From Nocardioides cavernae (GTDB taxonomy: Bacteria > Actinomycetota > Actinomycetes > Propionibacteriales > Nocardioidaceae): a stretch of DNA of 64,000 nt. Below, piece after piece: positions 51,534 to 63,000 of this stretch. The DNA lies in assembly GCF_013410035.1 (NCBI RefSeq), contig NZ_JACCBW010000001.1:1054001-1118000 (forward strand), in the 5' to 3' direction. The stretch's first letter is position 1. Each line of letters begins with the position of its first letter. A program made the position numbers and the translations under genes. The notes beneath the pieces are model-generated. The model made no database searches. It was not told where the DNA came from and saw only the letters and a program-made list of their open reading frames with translations.

Positions 51534-52319
51534 ATGCCACACCGTCGCGCGCGCACCACGGGTCCGGTCCTCACCGTCGCAGCCAACCTCGCGGTCGGCC
51601 TCGTCGCTGGCCTCGTCGCCGGCCTCGTCGCTGCGTTGGGCGCGGCCGCCCCGGCGTCGTCAGCGGCGGCGGACCCGCTCTTCCAGGCGCCCGCGGTCGC
51701 GCAGTGCTTCGACATGAGCGCCGACGAGCTGGCCGGGGCGTCCTACGCCGAGGCGGCCGTCGACTGCGCCGGTCCGCACACGTCGACGACGATCGCGGTG
51801 GCCCTGCTGCCGGACGGGCTCGCCTACGACAGCCGTGGTCTCGAGAGGTTCGCGCTCGAGACCTGCTTCCCCGCCCAGCGCAGGGTGCTCGGCACGTCCA
51901 CCTCCAGGATGCGCCTGAGTGCCTTCAACGTCGGCTGGTTCGTGCCCACGCCCGAGCAGCAGGCGACCGGCGCGCGGTGGGTGCGCTGCGACCTCGTGCT
52001 CGGCGCCCCGACGGCGCCGCAGCAGCTCCCGGCGAGGCTCCGGCTCGGCAAGCCCCCCTACGACACGGCGGTCTCGCGCTGCCTGGCCGGCCGCGACTTC
52101 CACGTCACCGTCTGCTCCAGCCGCCACACCCACCGCGCCACCGCAGCCCTCACGGTGAAGGGCGCGAGGTTCCCGAGCGAGAAGGCGTGGCAGCGGCTCG
52201 GCACGCAGCGCTGCCGCGGCGCCGTGAGGTCGCGGTCCTACCGGTTCGGCTGGCCGTCCAAGGCCTCCTGGAAGGCGGGCGACCACACGCTGATCTGCTA
52301 CACCCGGACTCGGCACTGA
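51534..52319 (+). CDS. Secreted septum-formation-like protein
   Basis: 261 residues. A basic start (PHRRARTTG) and a long helix with the repeat LVAGLVAGLVAAL (12-bp DNA repeats at 51597-51632) form a signal or anchor. The exported part has two related Cys-rich units: QCFDMSADELAGASYAEA with VDCAGPHTSTTIAVALL, and SRCLAGRDFHVTVCSSRHTHRA. CFD...VDC.GPH...T is the Septum_form pattern. Members lie outside the membrane in actinobacteria; their action in division is only partly known. It follows the sigma factor but has its own leaderless-type promoter. Confidence 0.75.
   Translation: MPHRRARTTGPVLTVAANLAVGLVAGLVAGLVAALGAAAPASSAAADPLFQAPAVAQCFDMSADELAGASYAEAAVDCAGPHTSTTIAVALLPDGLAYDSRGLERFALETCFPAQRRVLGTSTSRMRLSAFNVGWFVPTPEQQATGARWVRCDLVLGAPTAPQQLPARLRLGKPPYDTAVSRCLAGRDFHVTVCSSRHTHRATAALTVKGARFPSEKAWQRLGTQRCRGAVRSRSYRFGWPSKASWKAGDHTLICYTRTRH
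51597..51632 (+). repeat. Three 12-bp tandem units in the signal region
   Basis: GGCCTCGTCGC(T/C) repeated at 51597, 51609 and 51621, encoding GLVA units in the hydrophobic helix. Gain or loss of a unit keeps the frame and changes helix length by four residues. Confidence 0.75.
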
Positions 52320-52341
52320 GCCTCCCGGCGCTGCCACCGCG

Positions 52342-53034
52342 TCACCCGCGCCAGGCGTCCTCGCCGCCGAGGTCGGCGTGCGCCCGGACCCAGCTGTGCA
52401 TCGCGATCGCGGCCGCCGAGCTGGCGTTGATGGACCGCGTCGACCCGAACTGGGCGATGGAGAAGGTCCCGTCGCACGCCTCGCGTGCGCCCTCGGAGAG
52501 CCCCGGGCCCTCCTGGCCGAAGAGGAAGCAGACCCGCTCCGGCAGGTCCATCGTCTCGAGGTGCAGCGAGCCGGGGAGGTTGTCGATGCCCAGCAGCCGC
52601 ACCGGCCCGCCCGCGTCGGCGGGCAGCGCGTGGAGGTACGCCGCCAGCGCGGCGGCGTCCGGGTGGTGCCGTACGTGCTGGTAGCGGTCGGTGACCATCG
52701 CCCCGCGACGGTTCCAGCGACGGTTGCCGACGATGTGCACCTCGGCGGCGAGGAACGCGTTGGCGGTCCGGACGATCGTTCCGATGTTGAAGTCGTGCTG
52801 CCAGTTCTCGATCGCCACGTGGAAGCCGTGCCGGCGGGTGTCGAGGTCGGCGACGATCGCGGCCATCGACCAGTAGCGGTAGCGGTCGACCACGTTGCGC
52901 CTATCACCCTCGCGGAGCAGGTCGGCATCCCAGTGGTCCCCCTCGGGCCACGGCCCCTCCCACGGCCCGACGCCGACCTCGGGCGGACCGTGCGGCATCG
53001 GGTCGTAGGGAGCCCGCGCCTCCTCCTCGTGCAT
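52342..53034 (-). CDS. SPOUT (TrmH/SpoU) RNA methyltransferase
   Basis: 230 residues. The three SPOUT motifs are clear: DFNIGTIVRTANAF (motif 1 with the catalytic Arg and Asn), CFLFGQEGPGLSE (motif 2) and AQFGSTRSINASSAAAIAMH (motif 3), which form the SAM-binding knot. It methylates a 2'-hydroxyl or base in tRNA or rRNA; the exact site is not clear. An N-terminal extension (RAPYDPMPHGPPEVGVG) precedes the domain. The ATG at 53034 has TAGCAT 7 nt upstream. Only 37 bp lie between it and the start of dedA. Confidence 0.9.
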   Translation of the reverse strand: MHEEEARAPYDPMPHGPPEVGVGPWEGPWPEGDHWDADLLREGDRRNVVDRYRYWSMAAIVADLDTRRHGFHVAIENWQHDFNIGTIVRTANAFLAAEVHIVGNRRWNRRGAMVTDRYQHVRHHPDAAALAAYLHALPADAGGPVRLLGIDNLPGSLHLETMDLPERVCFLFGQEGPGLSEGAREACDGTFSIAQFGSTRSINASSAAAIAMHSWVRAHADLGGEDAWRG

Positions 53035-53041
53035 GCGGGGA

Positions 53042-53064
53042 ATGCTAGGCGCGCGGCCTAGGGT
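53042..53064. promoter_or_regulatory. Back-to-back leaderless promoters of the methyltransferase and dedA genes
   Basis: TAGCAT on the minus strand (53042-53047) is 7 nt from the methyltransferase ATG. TAGGGT on the plus strand (53059-53064) is 7 nt from the dedA GTG. Only 11 bp separate the boxes, so each -35 region overlaps the other promoter and both cannot be occupied at once. Confidence 0.5.
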
Positions 53065-53071
53065 GTCGCGC

Positions 53072-53842
53072 GTGAGCGCACTCCTCGACCCCGCCGGGCT
53101 GGTGACGCCCCTCCTGCTGGGCATCGACTGGATGGACCCCAACTGGCTGCTCGACCGCTTCGGTGCCGAGCTGTTCTGGCTCAGCCTGGTCATCGTCTTC
53201 GTCGAGTGCGGGCTGTTCTTCCCGATCCTGCCCGGCGACAGCCTGCTCTTCGCGCTCGGCCTCTTCATCGCCAACTCCGACAACGCCGACGCGACGCTCA
53301 CCCTCGACGTGTGGGCGGGCGTACCCCCCACCGGGGAGCTGCTGCTCGCCCTCCTCCTGCTGACGGGGGCGGCGTTCCTCGGCAACGTCGTCGGCTACGA
53401 GATCGGACGCAAGATCGGGCCGCCGCTCTACGAGCGCGACGGACGCATCATCAAGCGGAAGTACTTCGACCAGACGACCGCCTTCTTCGACCGGCACGGC
53501 AACAAGGCCCTCGTGATCGGGCGCTTCGTGCCCTTCGTGCGGACGTACGTCACCGTGGTGGCCGGCGTGACCCGGATGGAGCGGCACCGCTTCTTCATGT
53601 GGAGCGCGGTCGGCGCGGTGCTGTGGGTGCTCTCGATCGTGCTGCTGGGCTACTTCCTCGGCGCCGCCTTCCCCGCCCTCGGCGAGAGCATCGACAAGCT
53701 CGTCATCGTCATCGTCGCGTTCTCGGTCGTCCCGATCGTCGTCGAGTGGTGGCGCCACCGGCGGACCAACGCCGCCGGCGCCGAGATCGGCCCGCACGAC
53801 GGCGGCCCGGACCGCGACATCACCGGCCGCGACCTCGACTGA
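53072..53842 (+). CDS. DedA-family membrane protein
   Basis: 256 residues with five or six membrane segments. FFPILPGDSLLFALG (about 50-64) and GRFVPFVRTYVTVVAGVTRM (about 149-168) are the two DedA motifs with the conserved acidic and Arg residues. YEIGRKIG is typical too. DedA proteins are linked to lipid (undecaprenyl phosphate) flipping and proton balance. The C-terminus is hydrophilic (GPHDGGPDRDITG). The GTG at 53072 matches a leaderless start. Confidence 0.92.
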   Translation: MSALLDPAGLVTPLLLGIDWMDPNWLLDRFGAELFWLSLVIVFVECGLFFPILPGDSLLFALGLFIANSDNADATLTLDVWAGVPPTGELLLALLLLTGAAFLGNVVGYEIGRKIGPPLYERDGRIIKRKYFDQTTAFFDRHGNKALVIGRFVPFVRTYVTVVAGVTRMERHRFFMWSAVGAVLWVLSIVLLGYFLGAAFPALGESIDKLVIVIVAFSVVPIVVEWWRHRRTNAAGAEIGPHDGGPDRDITGRDLD

Positions 53843-53853
53843 CGCTCCACGGG

Positions 53854-53876
53854 ATCCGTACGCCTGACGTACGGAT
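53854..53876 (+). terminator. Hairpin after dedA
   Basis: ATCCGTACG, loop CCTGA, CGTACGGAT: perfect 9-bp stem, 11 nt after the dedA stop. It contains two GTAC sites. A terminator is likely; an operator for the large gene downstream is possible. Confidence 0.55.
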
Positions 53877-53911
53877 GATGCACAGGCGGGACACCCCCTC
53901 CCCAAACAAGT

Positions 53912-53941
53912 GTTCACTGGATTAACGTCAGCCCCGTTCAC
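53912..53941 (+). promoter_or_regulatory. Direct GTTCAC repeats upstream of the giant DUF11 gene
   Basis: GTTCAC at 53912-53917 and 53936-53941, 24 bp apart, in an AT-rich region that ends about 100 bp before the ATG at 54041. The stretch probably contains the promoter; I cannot assign -35 and -10 boxes with confidence. Confidence 0.3.
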
Positions 53942-54040
53942 AACATCACATCCACGGGGGTCCACCTCGGACGACCTCAGTCCTGCGTGACGGAGATCGC
54001 GACGTCCGAGCCGGCTTCCTCCACGCACGAGGAACCCCCC

Positions 54041-57000
54041 ATGACGGCTGCACGCTCCCCCCTCCAGTCCCTCGTGCGCATCTGCTCCGCGCTCGTCCTC
54101 GTGGCCGTGAGCCTCGCGCTCGCCGTCGTCGTGCCGGCCGAGAAGGCCGACGCGGCGGTCATCCGTCCGTTCACGACCGTGTTCTCGCAGCAGACCAACG
54201 GCTCGATCCAGATCACCGGCAACACGGTAATGACGTGCGGCGCGACGACCGCCTGCCAGCAGGCACAGAGCGGCGCCACCGCGGCCAGCAACAACAACTT
54301 CACGATGACCTACCTCGACGTCGACGCCGACGCGAGCACCACCCGGTCCTCCTCCGCGGACCTGACCATCCCGTCCGGCGGTCGGGTGCTCTACGCCGGG
54401 CTGTTCTGGGGTGCCGCCCGTGCCGCGGGCAACAGCGGGTCGGCCGCGACCGGGACGGCCGAGGCGATCAAGTTCCGCACCCCGGGCGCCGCCGGCTACA
54501 CCACCCTCACCGCCGACCGGATCGACAACCAGACCACCGGCAACCTCGACTACTCCGCCTACAAGAACGTCACCGCGCAGGTGCAGGCCGCGGGTGCCGG
54601 CACCTACTGGGGCGCCGACATCGCCGCGGCCACCGGGGTCGACCGCTACGGCGCCTGGAGCCTCGTCGTGGCCGTCGAGGACCCCAACGCCCCGCTGCGC
54701 GACCTCACGGTGTTCAGCGGCTACGCCACCGTCACCAACAACGACATCATCGACACCTCGATCTCGGGCTTCCTCGCCCCTCCGTCCGGGGCGGTCGGCG
54801 CCAAGTTCGGCGGCGTCACCTACGAGGGTGACAACGGGCTCACCGGCGACTACTTCCAGGTCAACTCGACCCGCCTCGCCGACTCCCTCAGTCCCTCGGC
54901 CAACTTCTTCACCAGCCGGGTCAGCGCCAACGGTGCCAACCTCACCAACCGCAACCCCAGCGCGGTCAACAACCTGGGCGTCGACGCCAAGGTCGTGGAC
55001 GCACCCGGCGTCGTGCCCAACGGCGCGACCTCGGCCAACCTCCGCTTCGCGACCAGCGGCGACTTCTACTACCCGGCGGCGCTGACGACGCAGATCGACC
55101 TCTACGCCCCGACCATCCAGGGCTCGAAGACCATCACGAACCTGTCGGGCAACAACCCCGCGAAGGTCGGCGACGTCGTGGAGTACTCGATGACGTTCAG
55201 CAACGTCGGCGACGACGCTGCCACCAACACCGTCCTCACGGACCCGGTCCCGGCCAACACCACCTTCGTCCCGGGCTCGATCCGGGTCACCGCGGGCGCC
55301 AACCAGGGCACCAAGACCGACGCCACCGACGCCGACCAGGGCGAGTACGTCGCCGCGAGCCGCACCGTGCGCGTACGCCTCGGCACCGGAGCGAGCGGTA
55401 CGGCGGGCGGCACCCTCGCGCCCTCGGCGACGACGACGGTGGCCTTCCGGGCCACGGTCACGCCTGCCGGCGCGGGCACCACCCTGACCAACACGGCGTC
55501 CCTGTCCTACCGCGCGGCGACGATCGGTCGCGACTACACCTACAACACCGCCGAGGTCGCCACACCCGTCTCCGAGCAGGCCGATGTCGCGATCACCAAG
55601 ACCGCCTCGCCCGAGCCCGTCACGGCCGGCAACCAGGTGACCTACAACCTCGCCGTCCGCAACAACGGCCCCAACCCGGCCTCGGGCGTGCAGGTCGTCG
55701 ACACGCTGCCGGCCGGCGTCACCTACGTGTCGAGCAACCCGTCCTCCGGCAGCTGCTCGATCTCCGGCCAGACCCTGACGTGCGGCCTCGGCACCATCGC
55801 CAACGCCGCGACGGCCACCGTCTCGGTGGTGGTGCGGGTGCCACCGGGCTCCGACGCCACGTCGGTCACCAACGTGGCACGCGTCTCGACGACGACGTCC
55901 GACCCGGACGCCACCAACAACAACGCGTCCGCGACGTCGACGATCGTGCGCCAGGCGGACGTCGCCCTGACCAAGGCAGCCGCACCGACCAACCCCGTGC
56001 CGGGCACCGACGTCACCTACACGCTGACCGCGACCAACAACGGCGCGTCGCGCGCCGCCGACGTCACGGTCACCGACACCCTGCCGTCGTCGCTCACGAT
56101 CGGGACGACGAGCAACGGCTGCACGGTCACCGGCAGCCAGGTCTCCTGCGTCGCCGGCGGCCTGGACCCGGGCCAGTCCGCGACGTTCACCGTCGTCGCG
56201 ACGGTCCCGTCCAACGCGGGCACCGCCCCGCTCACCAACGCCGCGCGGGTCACGTCGAGCACCCCCGACCCCACGCCGGGCAACAACGCGGCGACCGCCA
56301 CGATCACGCCCGTCGCGCCGCGGGCCGACCTGGTCGTGACCAAGCAGGCCGTCACGTCGCCGGTGGTCGCCGGGCGCGCGGTCCAGTACCGCGTGGTCGT
56401 CGCCAACGACGGCCCCTCCGACGCGCCGGCCGTCACCCTCTCCGACCCCCTTCCGGCCTCCCTGTCCGGTGTCACCGCCACCTCGACCGGGGGCTCGTGC
56501 GACGTCGCGGCCGGCACGGTGTCGTGCGCCTTCGGCACCCTGCCCTCCGGCCAGTCGGTGACCGTGACGATCGACGCCCAGCTCGCCGCGAACGCGACCG
56601 GCACGCTGGTCAACTCCGCGACCGCCTCGACCACGGCGATCGACCCCGCCCCGGGGAACAGCACCGGCACGTCGTCGGTGGCCATCACCGCCAGCGCCGA
56701 CCTCGCCCTGACCAAGACCGCGGGCGCCGTGGTGGACGGCGGTGAGGCGACCTACACCCTGGTCGCCACCAACAACGGTCCCTCCGTCGCGCGGTCGGTC
56801 ACGGTCGCCGACCCGGTCCCGGCGCCCCTGACCTTCAACGGGTTCACCACCTCGCAGGGCACCTGCGCCTACGCCGCCGGCACCCGGACGCTGACCTGCG
56901 CCGTCGGCGACGTCCCCGTCGGGAGCTCCGTCACGGTGACGGTCCGCGCCCAGACCCCGGGCGACGGCAGCGCCCGCGGGGTGTCGAACACCGCGACCGT

Positions 57001-60000
57001 CTCGTCTCCGACGCCGGACCCGACCGCCGCGAACAACAGCGCCACCTACGTCCTGCCCACCACCGCCCAGGCGGACGTGTCGCTGTCCAAGTCGGTGTCC
57101 CCCAACCCGGTCGTCGCCGGCCAGCAGGTGACCTACACCCTCACCGCCCGCAACAACGGCCCGTCGCAGGCCACGGTCGTCACTGTCACCGACACCGTCC
57201 CGGCGCGGGTCGGCAACGTGTCCGCGACCGCCTCCGGGGGTGCCGTCTGCGCACCCACCAGCGGCAACACCGTCTCGTGCACGGCCGGCGTCCTCGCCAG
57301 CGGAGCGGCGTTCACCGTGACCGTGACGGGCACGGTGTCGCCCGGAGCCGCGACCGGCGCCATGGCCAACACCGCGTCCGTCACCTCGGCCACGCCCCAG
57401 GACCCGAGCCCCGGCAACAACAGCGCGAGCGCCTCGACGGACGTCGTCGCCCGCGCGGACGTCGCCGTCACCAAGACCGGGTCCGGCACGGCGAACGCCG
57501 GCGGCGAGGGCACGTGGACCCTCCGGGTGCGCAACGACGGGCCGTCGGCGGCGACCGGCGTGGTCCTCAGCGACGCCCTGCCCGCCGGCGTGACCTTCGT
57601 GTCCGCGACCAGCACCCGGCCCGGCGTCACCTGCACCGGCGAGGACGGCCTGGTGACCTGCCCCGTCGGCGCGCTCGCGCTCGACGAGCAGGTCGAGGTC
57701 ACGGTCACCGGGGCGATCGCGCCCGGACTGACCGCGGGCACCGCCCTCACCGACCGGGCGGGGGTGTCGGCGACCACCCCCGACGCCACGCCGGGCAACA
57801 ACACGGCGACCCACACGACGACGGTGACCGAGCTGTCGGACGTCCGGATCGCGAAGGCGTCCGAGCCGACCACGCTGGTGCCCGGCGCCGACTCGGTCTA
57901 CGTCCTCACCGCCACCAACGCGGGCCCGTCCGACGCCCGCGACGTCGTCGTCACCGACACCCTCGACCCGGACCTCACGATCCGCGAGGCGGTCATCGAG
58001 GGTGGCGCGTGCACCGTCGCGGGCCAGCAGGTCAGCTGCACCCGCCCCGTGCTGCCGAGCGGCGCCACCGCCGTGGCACGCATCCGGGTCCTGCTGGACG
58101 CCGACCGCACTTCTGACGTCGTCAACGCGGCGCAGGTGACCAGCAGCACGGACGCGACGCCGGGCAACAACGCCGACTCGATCACGAGCGCCGTCACGCC
58201 GAGCTCGGACGTGACGATCGTGCAGAGCGCGTCGCGCGGCCAGATCGCCGCCGGCGAGGGCGTCACCTACACCCTGACCGTGGTCAACAACGGGCCGTCG
58301 CAGGCCTCCGGCGTGACGGTGGCCGACACCCTGCCGGCCGGCATCGTGCCCGCGACCGCCACCTCGTCCGCCGGCACCTGCACGATCACCGGCCAGCAGG
58401 TGTCGTGCGCCCTGGGGGCCCTCGAGCCGGGCACGCCCGTGACCGTCACCATCGTCGCCTCGACCAGCCCGGGCGCCGCCGCCGGGCCGCGCGAGAACAC
58501 CGCGACGGTGAGCTCCTCCAGCCCCGACACCGACACCACCAACAACTCGTCGCAGTCCACCGTGACCATCGGCGCCGAGGCCGACGTGCAGCTGACCAAG
58601 GCCCCGAGCACGGACACGTTCGTGCCCGGTCGCCAGGTGAGCTGGAGCATCGTGGTCAACAACGCCGGCCCGTCCACCGCCCGCGGGATCGTCGTCACCG
58701 ACACCGTGCCCGCCGGGGTCACCGTGACCAACGCCTTCCACGGCACGGGGACGCCCTGCACCGTCGTCGGCCGGGAGGTCACGTGCGACCTCGGCGACCG
58801 CGTACCCGGCCAGCGGGTCGTCACGATCGTCGGCACCCTCGCCTCGGCGTACGCCGGCGAGACCCTGGCCAACACCGCGCGGGTCACGACCACCTCGACC
58901 GACCCCGCGCCCGGCAACAACACCGCCACGGCCACCGCCGGCATCGTCCGCCAGACCGACCTCGAGATCATCAAGACCATCTCCGACCCCAACCCGGTCG
59001 CCGGGCAGCGGATCACCTACACCCTCTCGGTCTACAACAACGGCCCGTCCGACGCGGTGAACCCCCAGCTCATCGACCAGCTGCCCAGCGGCCTCACCGA
59101 CGTGGTGGTCAACCGCCCGACGCTCGAGGGCGTCCCGGCGACGGCCGAGTGCGAGCTGCGCCAGCCGGTCAACCCGGGAACGGTCGACAACCCCACCGCG
59201 CCGACGGTCTTCTGCAACGGCCCGACCTTCCGCGCCGGGCTCCCCGCACGCGTCATCGGCAGCATCGAGGCGACCATCGCCCCCGGCTTCACCGGCACCC
59301 TCACCAACACCGGGCGGGTCAGCTCGGACACCATCGACCTGGTCGCCGCCGACAACGAGTCCACCGTGACGACGCAGGTCGCAGCCGGCGCCGACGTGTC
59401 GATCACCAAGAGCGTCAGCCCGAGCACCCCCGTTCCCGGCCAGCCGGTGACCTGGAGCGTGACGGTCCGCAACGACGGACCGTCCACCGCCCGCAACGTC
59501 GTCGTGCGCGACGACGTCGTGGACGCGATCACCGGCCTCACCGCCTCGACCGGCTCGACCCCCAACCCGTGCACGGTGGCGGCCGGCAACGACGTGACCT
59601 GCGCGCTCGGCGACCTCGCGCCCAACAGCAGCGTGACGATCACCATCGGCGGCGGGATCCCGGCGGGCTTCACCGGCTCGCTCGACAACACGGCGACCGT
59701 CAGCTCGCCCACCGACACCACGCCCGGCAACAACAGCGCGACCGCCACGTCGACCCCGACCGGCCGCGCCGACGTGTCGATCACCAAGACCGTCACCCCG
59801 GCCACGCCCGTGCCCGGCCAACCCGTCACGTGGACCGTGGTGGTGCGCAACGACGGTCCCTCGACCGCCCGCGACGTCGTCGTGCGCGACGACGTGGCGG
59901 ACGCGATCACCGGCCTCACCGCCTCGACGGGGGCCACCCCCAACCCGTGCACCGTCGCCGCGGGCAACGACGTGACGTGCGCCGTGGGGGCCGTCGCGCC

Positions 60001-63000
60001 CGGGTCGGCCGTCACGGTGACGATCTCCGGCGGCGTGCCGGCGGGCTTCACCGGCGGGCTCGACAACACGGCGACGGTCACCTCCCCGACCGACACCACC
60101 CCCCAGAACAACACGGCCACGGCGACCAGCACCCCCGTCGCCCGCGCCGACGTCGGCATCACGATGACGGTCAACCCCGTACGCCCGGTGCCGGGGCAGC
60201 CGGTGACCTACACGCTCGTCGTCACCAACAACGGTCCCTCGACGGCCCGCGACGTCACGGTCGAGGACCCGGTCCCCGGCGCGCTGACCGGCGTACGGGC
60301 CACGAGCGGCACCACGCCCGAGCAGTGCGACGTCACCGGCAACCTCGTCGCCTGCGGCCTGGGCGACCTCGCACCGGGCGCCACCGTGACGATCACGGTG
60401 GTCGGCGACCTGCCGCCGGGCTTCACCGGCGACCTCGTCAACACCGCGACCGTCGCGTCGCCGACCGACACCACCCCGGGCAACAACACGGCGACCGTGA
60501 GCGGCTCCACCGACCCGCAGGCCGACGTGTCGATCACCAAGGCGCTGTCCCCGACCAGCCCGGTGCCGGGACAGGACGTGACCTACACCCTCGTCGTCAC
60601 CAACAACGGCCCCTCGGTCGCGCGCGCCGTCACGCTGGACGACGACCTCGACGACGCCCTCACGGGGCTGCGGGTGACGACGACCAGCACGCTGCCGGAC
60701 GCCTGCGAGGTCGTCGCCGGCAACGACGTCGAGTGCTCCTTCGGCGACCTGGCGGCCAGCGGTCCGGGGTCGAGCGTCGTCGTGACGATCACCGGCGGCC
60801 TGCCGGCCGGCTTCACCGGCGACCTCGACAACACCGCGACCGTCGCCTCGGTCACCGACAGCACGCCGGGCAACAACTCGGCGACGGCGGACGGCACTGC
60901 AGCCCCGCGCGCCGACGTGTCCATCACCAACACCCTCTCGCCCAACCCCCCGGTGCCCGGCCAGCCCGTCACCTACACGCTGGTCGTCACCAACAACGGC
61001 CCCTCGGTGGCGCGTGGGGTGACGGTGCGCGACGACGTGGACGACGCCGTCACCGGACTGATGGCAACCGGCGCGAGCTGCACGGTGGCCGCCGGCAACG
61101 ACGTCACCTGCGCCGTGGGCGACCTCGCCCCCGGAGCGAGCGTGACGATCACCCTCACCGGCGGCCTGCCGGCCGGCTTCACCGGCCCGCTGGACAACAC
61201 CGCGACCGTCTCCACGACGACCCCGGACACCAACCCCGCCAACGACAGCGCGGACGCCGACGCCGTCGCCGAGGCCCGCGCCGACGTCTCGGTCTCCAAG
61301 GTCCTGACGCCCTCGTCGCCCGTCCCGGGACGCGACGTCAGCTGGACCCTCGTGGTGTCCAACGCCGGCCCCTCGGTGGCCCGCGACGTCCAGGTGGCCG
61401 ACGAGGTCGACGACAGCATCACCGACCTGGAGGCCAGCGCACCCTGCACCGTCGACGCCGACAACGACGTCAGCTGCGTCCTCGGCGACCTCGCGCCGGG
61501 CGCCAGCCGGACGATCACGCTCACCGGCGGGCTGCCCGCCGGGTTCACCGGCGCGCTCGCGAACACCGCGACCGTGACCTCGCCGACCGACACCACGCCG
61601 GGCAACAACACCTCGACCGTCAGCGGCACCGCCGCGCCGAACGCCAACGTGGGCATCACCAAGACGGTGTCCCCGAGCAACCCGGTCCCCGGGGAGGACG
61701 TCACCTGGACCATCGTCGTGGGCAACACCGGACCGTCGGTCGCCCGTGACGTGGTTGTCCGCGACGACGTCGACGACGCGATCACCGGCCTGACGGCGAC
61801 CGCCCCCTGCGCCGTCGCCGCCGGGAACGACGTGACGTGCGACCTCGGCGACCTCGCCCCGGGCGACCAGGTGGTGCTCACCCTCGAGGGGGCCGTGCCG
61901 CCCGGCTACACCGGCGAGCTCAGCAACACCGCGACCGTCAGCTCGCCGACCGACGACACACCGGCGAACAACACCTCGACCGCGAACCCCACGACCTCTC
62001 CGGGTGCCGACCTGTCGATCGTCAAGACGGCGTCCCCCGTGAGGCCCGTGCCCGGCCAGGACGTCACCTGGACCGTCACCGTGACCAACGCCGGACCGTC
62101 CGTGGCACGCGGCGTGGTCATCACCGACGACGTCGCCGACGCCCTCACCGGCGTGACGGCGAGTGCGCCGTGCCAGGTCGGCACGGGCAACGCGGTCACC
62201 TGCGACCTCGGGGACGTCGGGGTGGGCGGCGTCGACGCGACCCGCACCGTCACGATCACCGGTCGCGTCCCGTCCGACTTCACCGGCGACCTCGGCAACA
62301 CCGCGACGGTGACGTCCCCGACCGACACCAACACCGGCAACAACACGTCCTCGACCGAGGGCACGGCCGAGCCGGTCGCGGACCTGTCCATCACGAAGAC
62401 CGCCACACCGGGCGACCCCGTCCCCGGCACCGACACCACATGGACGGTCACCGTCACGAACGCCGGCCCCTCCGTGGCGACCGACGTGGTCGTGCGCGAC
62501 GACGTCGCCGACGCCCTCACCGGCGTGAGCGCGACCTCCGACCGCACCCCCGACACGTGCGAGGTGACGGCCGGCAACGTCGTCACCTGCCCGGTCGGCA
62601 CGATGGCCGTCGGCGACACGGTGACGGTGACGATCACCGGCCGGGTGCCGGCGGACTTCACCGGCGACCTCGACAACACCGCCACGGTCTCCTCGCCCGA
62701 CGACGACGCCACCGGCAACAACGCGGCGAGCACGAGTGGCACCGCCGACCCGCAGGCCGACGTCTCCCTCGCCAAGACCGCCACCCCGGTCGACCCGGTG
62801 CCGGGGCAGACCGCGACCTGGACCCTCGTCGTCGGCAACGCCGGCCCGTCGGTCGCGCGCGACGTCGTGGTCACCGACGACCTGCTCGACCAGCTGACCG
62901 GCGTCACGGCCACCGCACCCTGCCAGGTCGGCGCCGGCAACCTGGTCACCTGCGACCTGGGCGACCTCGCCCCGGGCGGGACGCGCACGCTCACCCTGAG

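Noticed and set aside
53045..59821. A 2,258-codon open frame on the minus strand
   Set aside because: It is antisense to dedA and the giant DUF11 gene, is very rich in Arg/Gly/Asp/Val, and has no domain. It is a by-product of high GC codon bias.
58405..61749. An 1,114-codon open frame on the plus strand, one base out of phase with the DUF11 frame
   Set aside because: The translation is Arg/His/Pro-rich without structure. The DUF11 frame through the same bases shows regular repeats.
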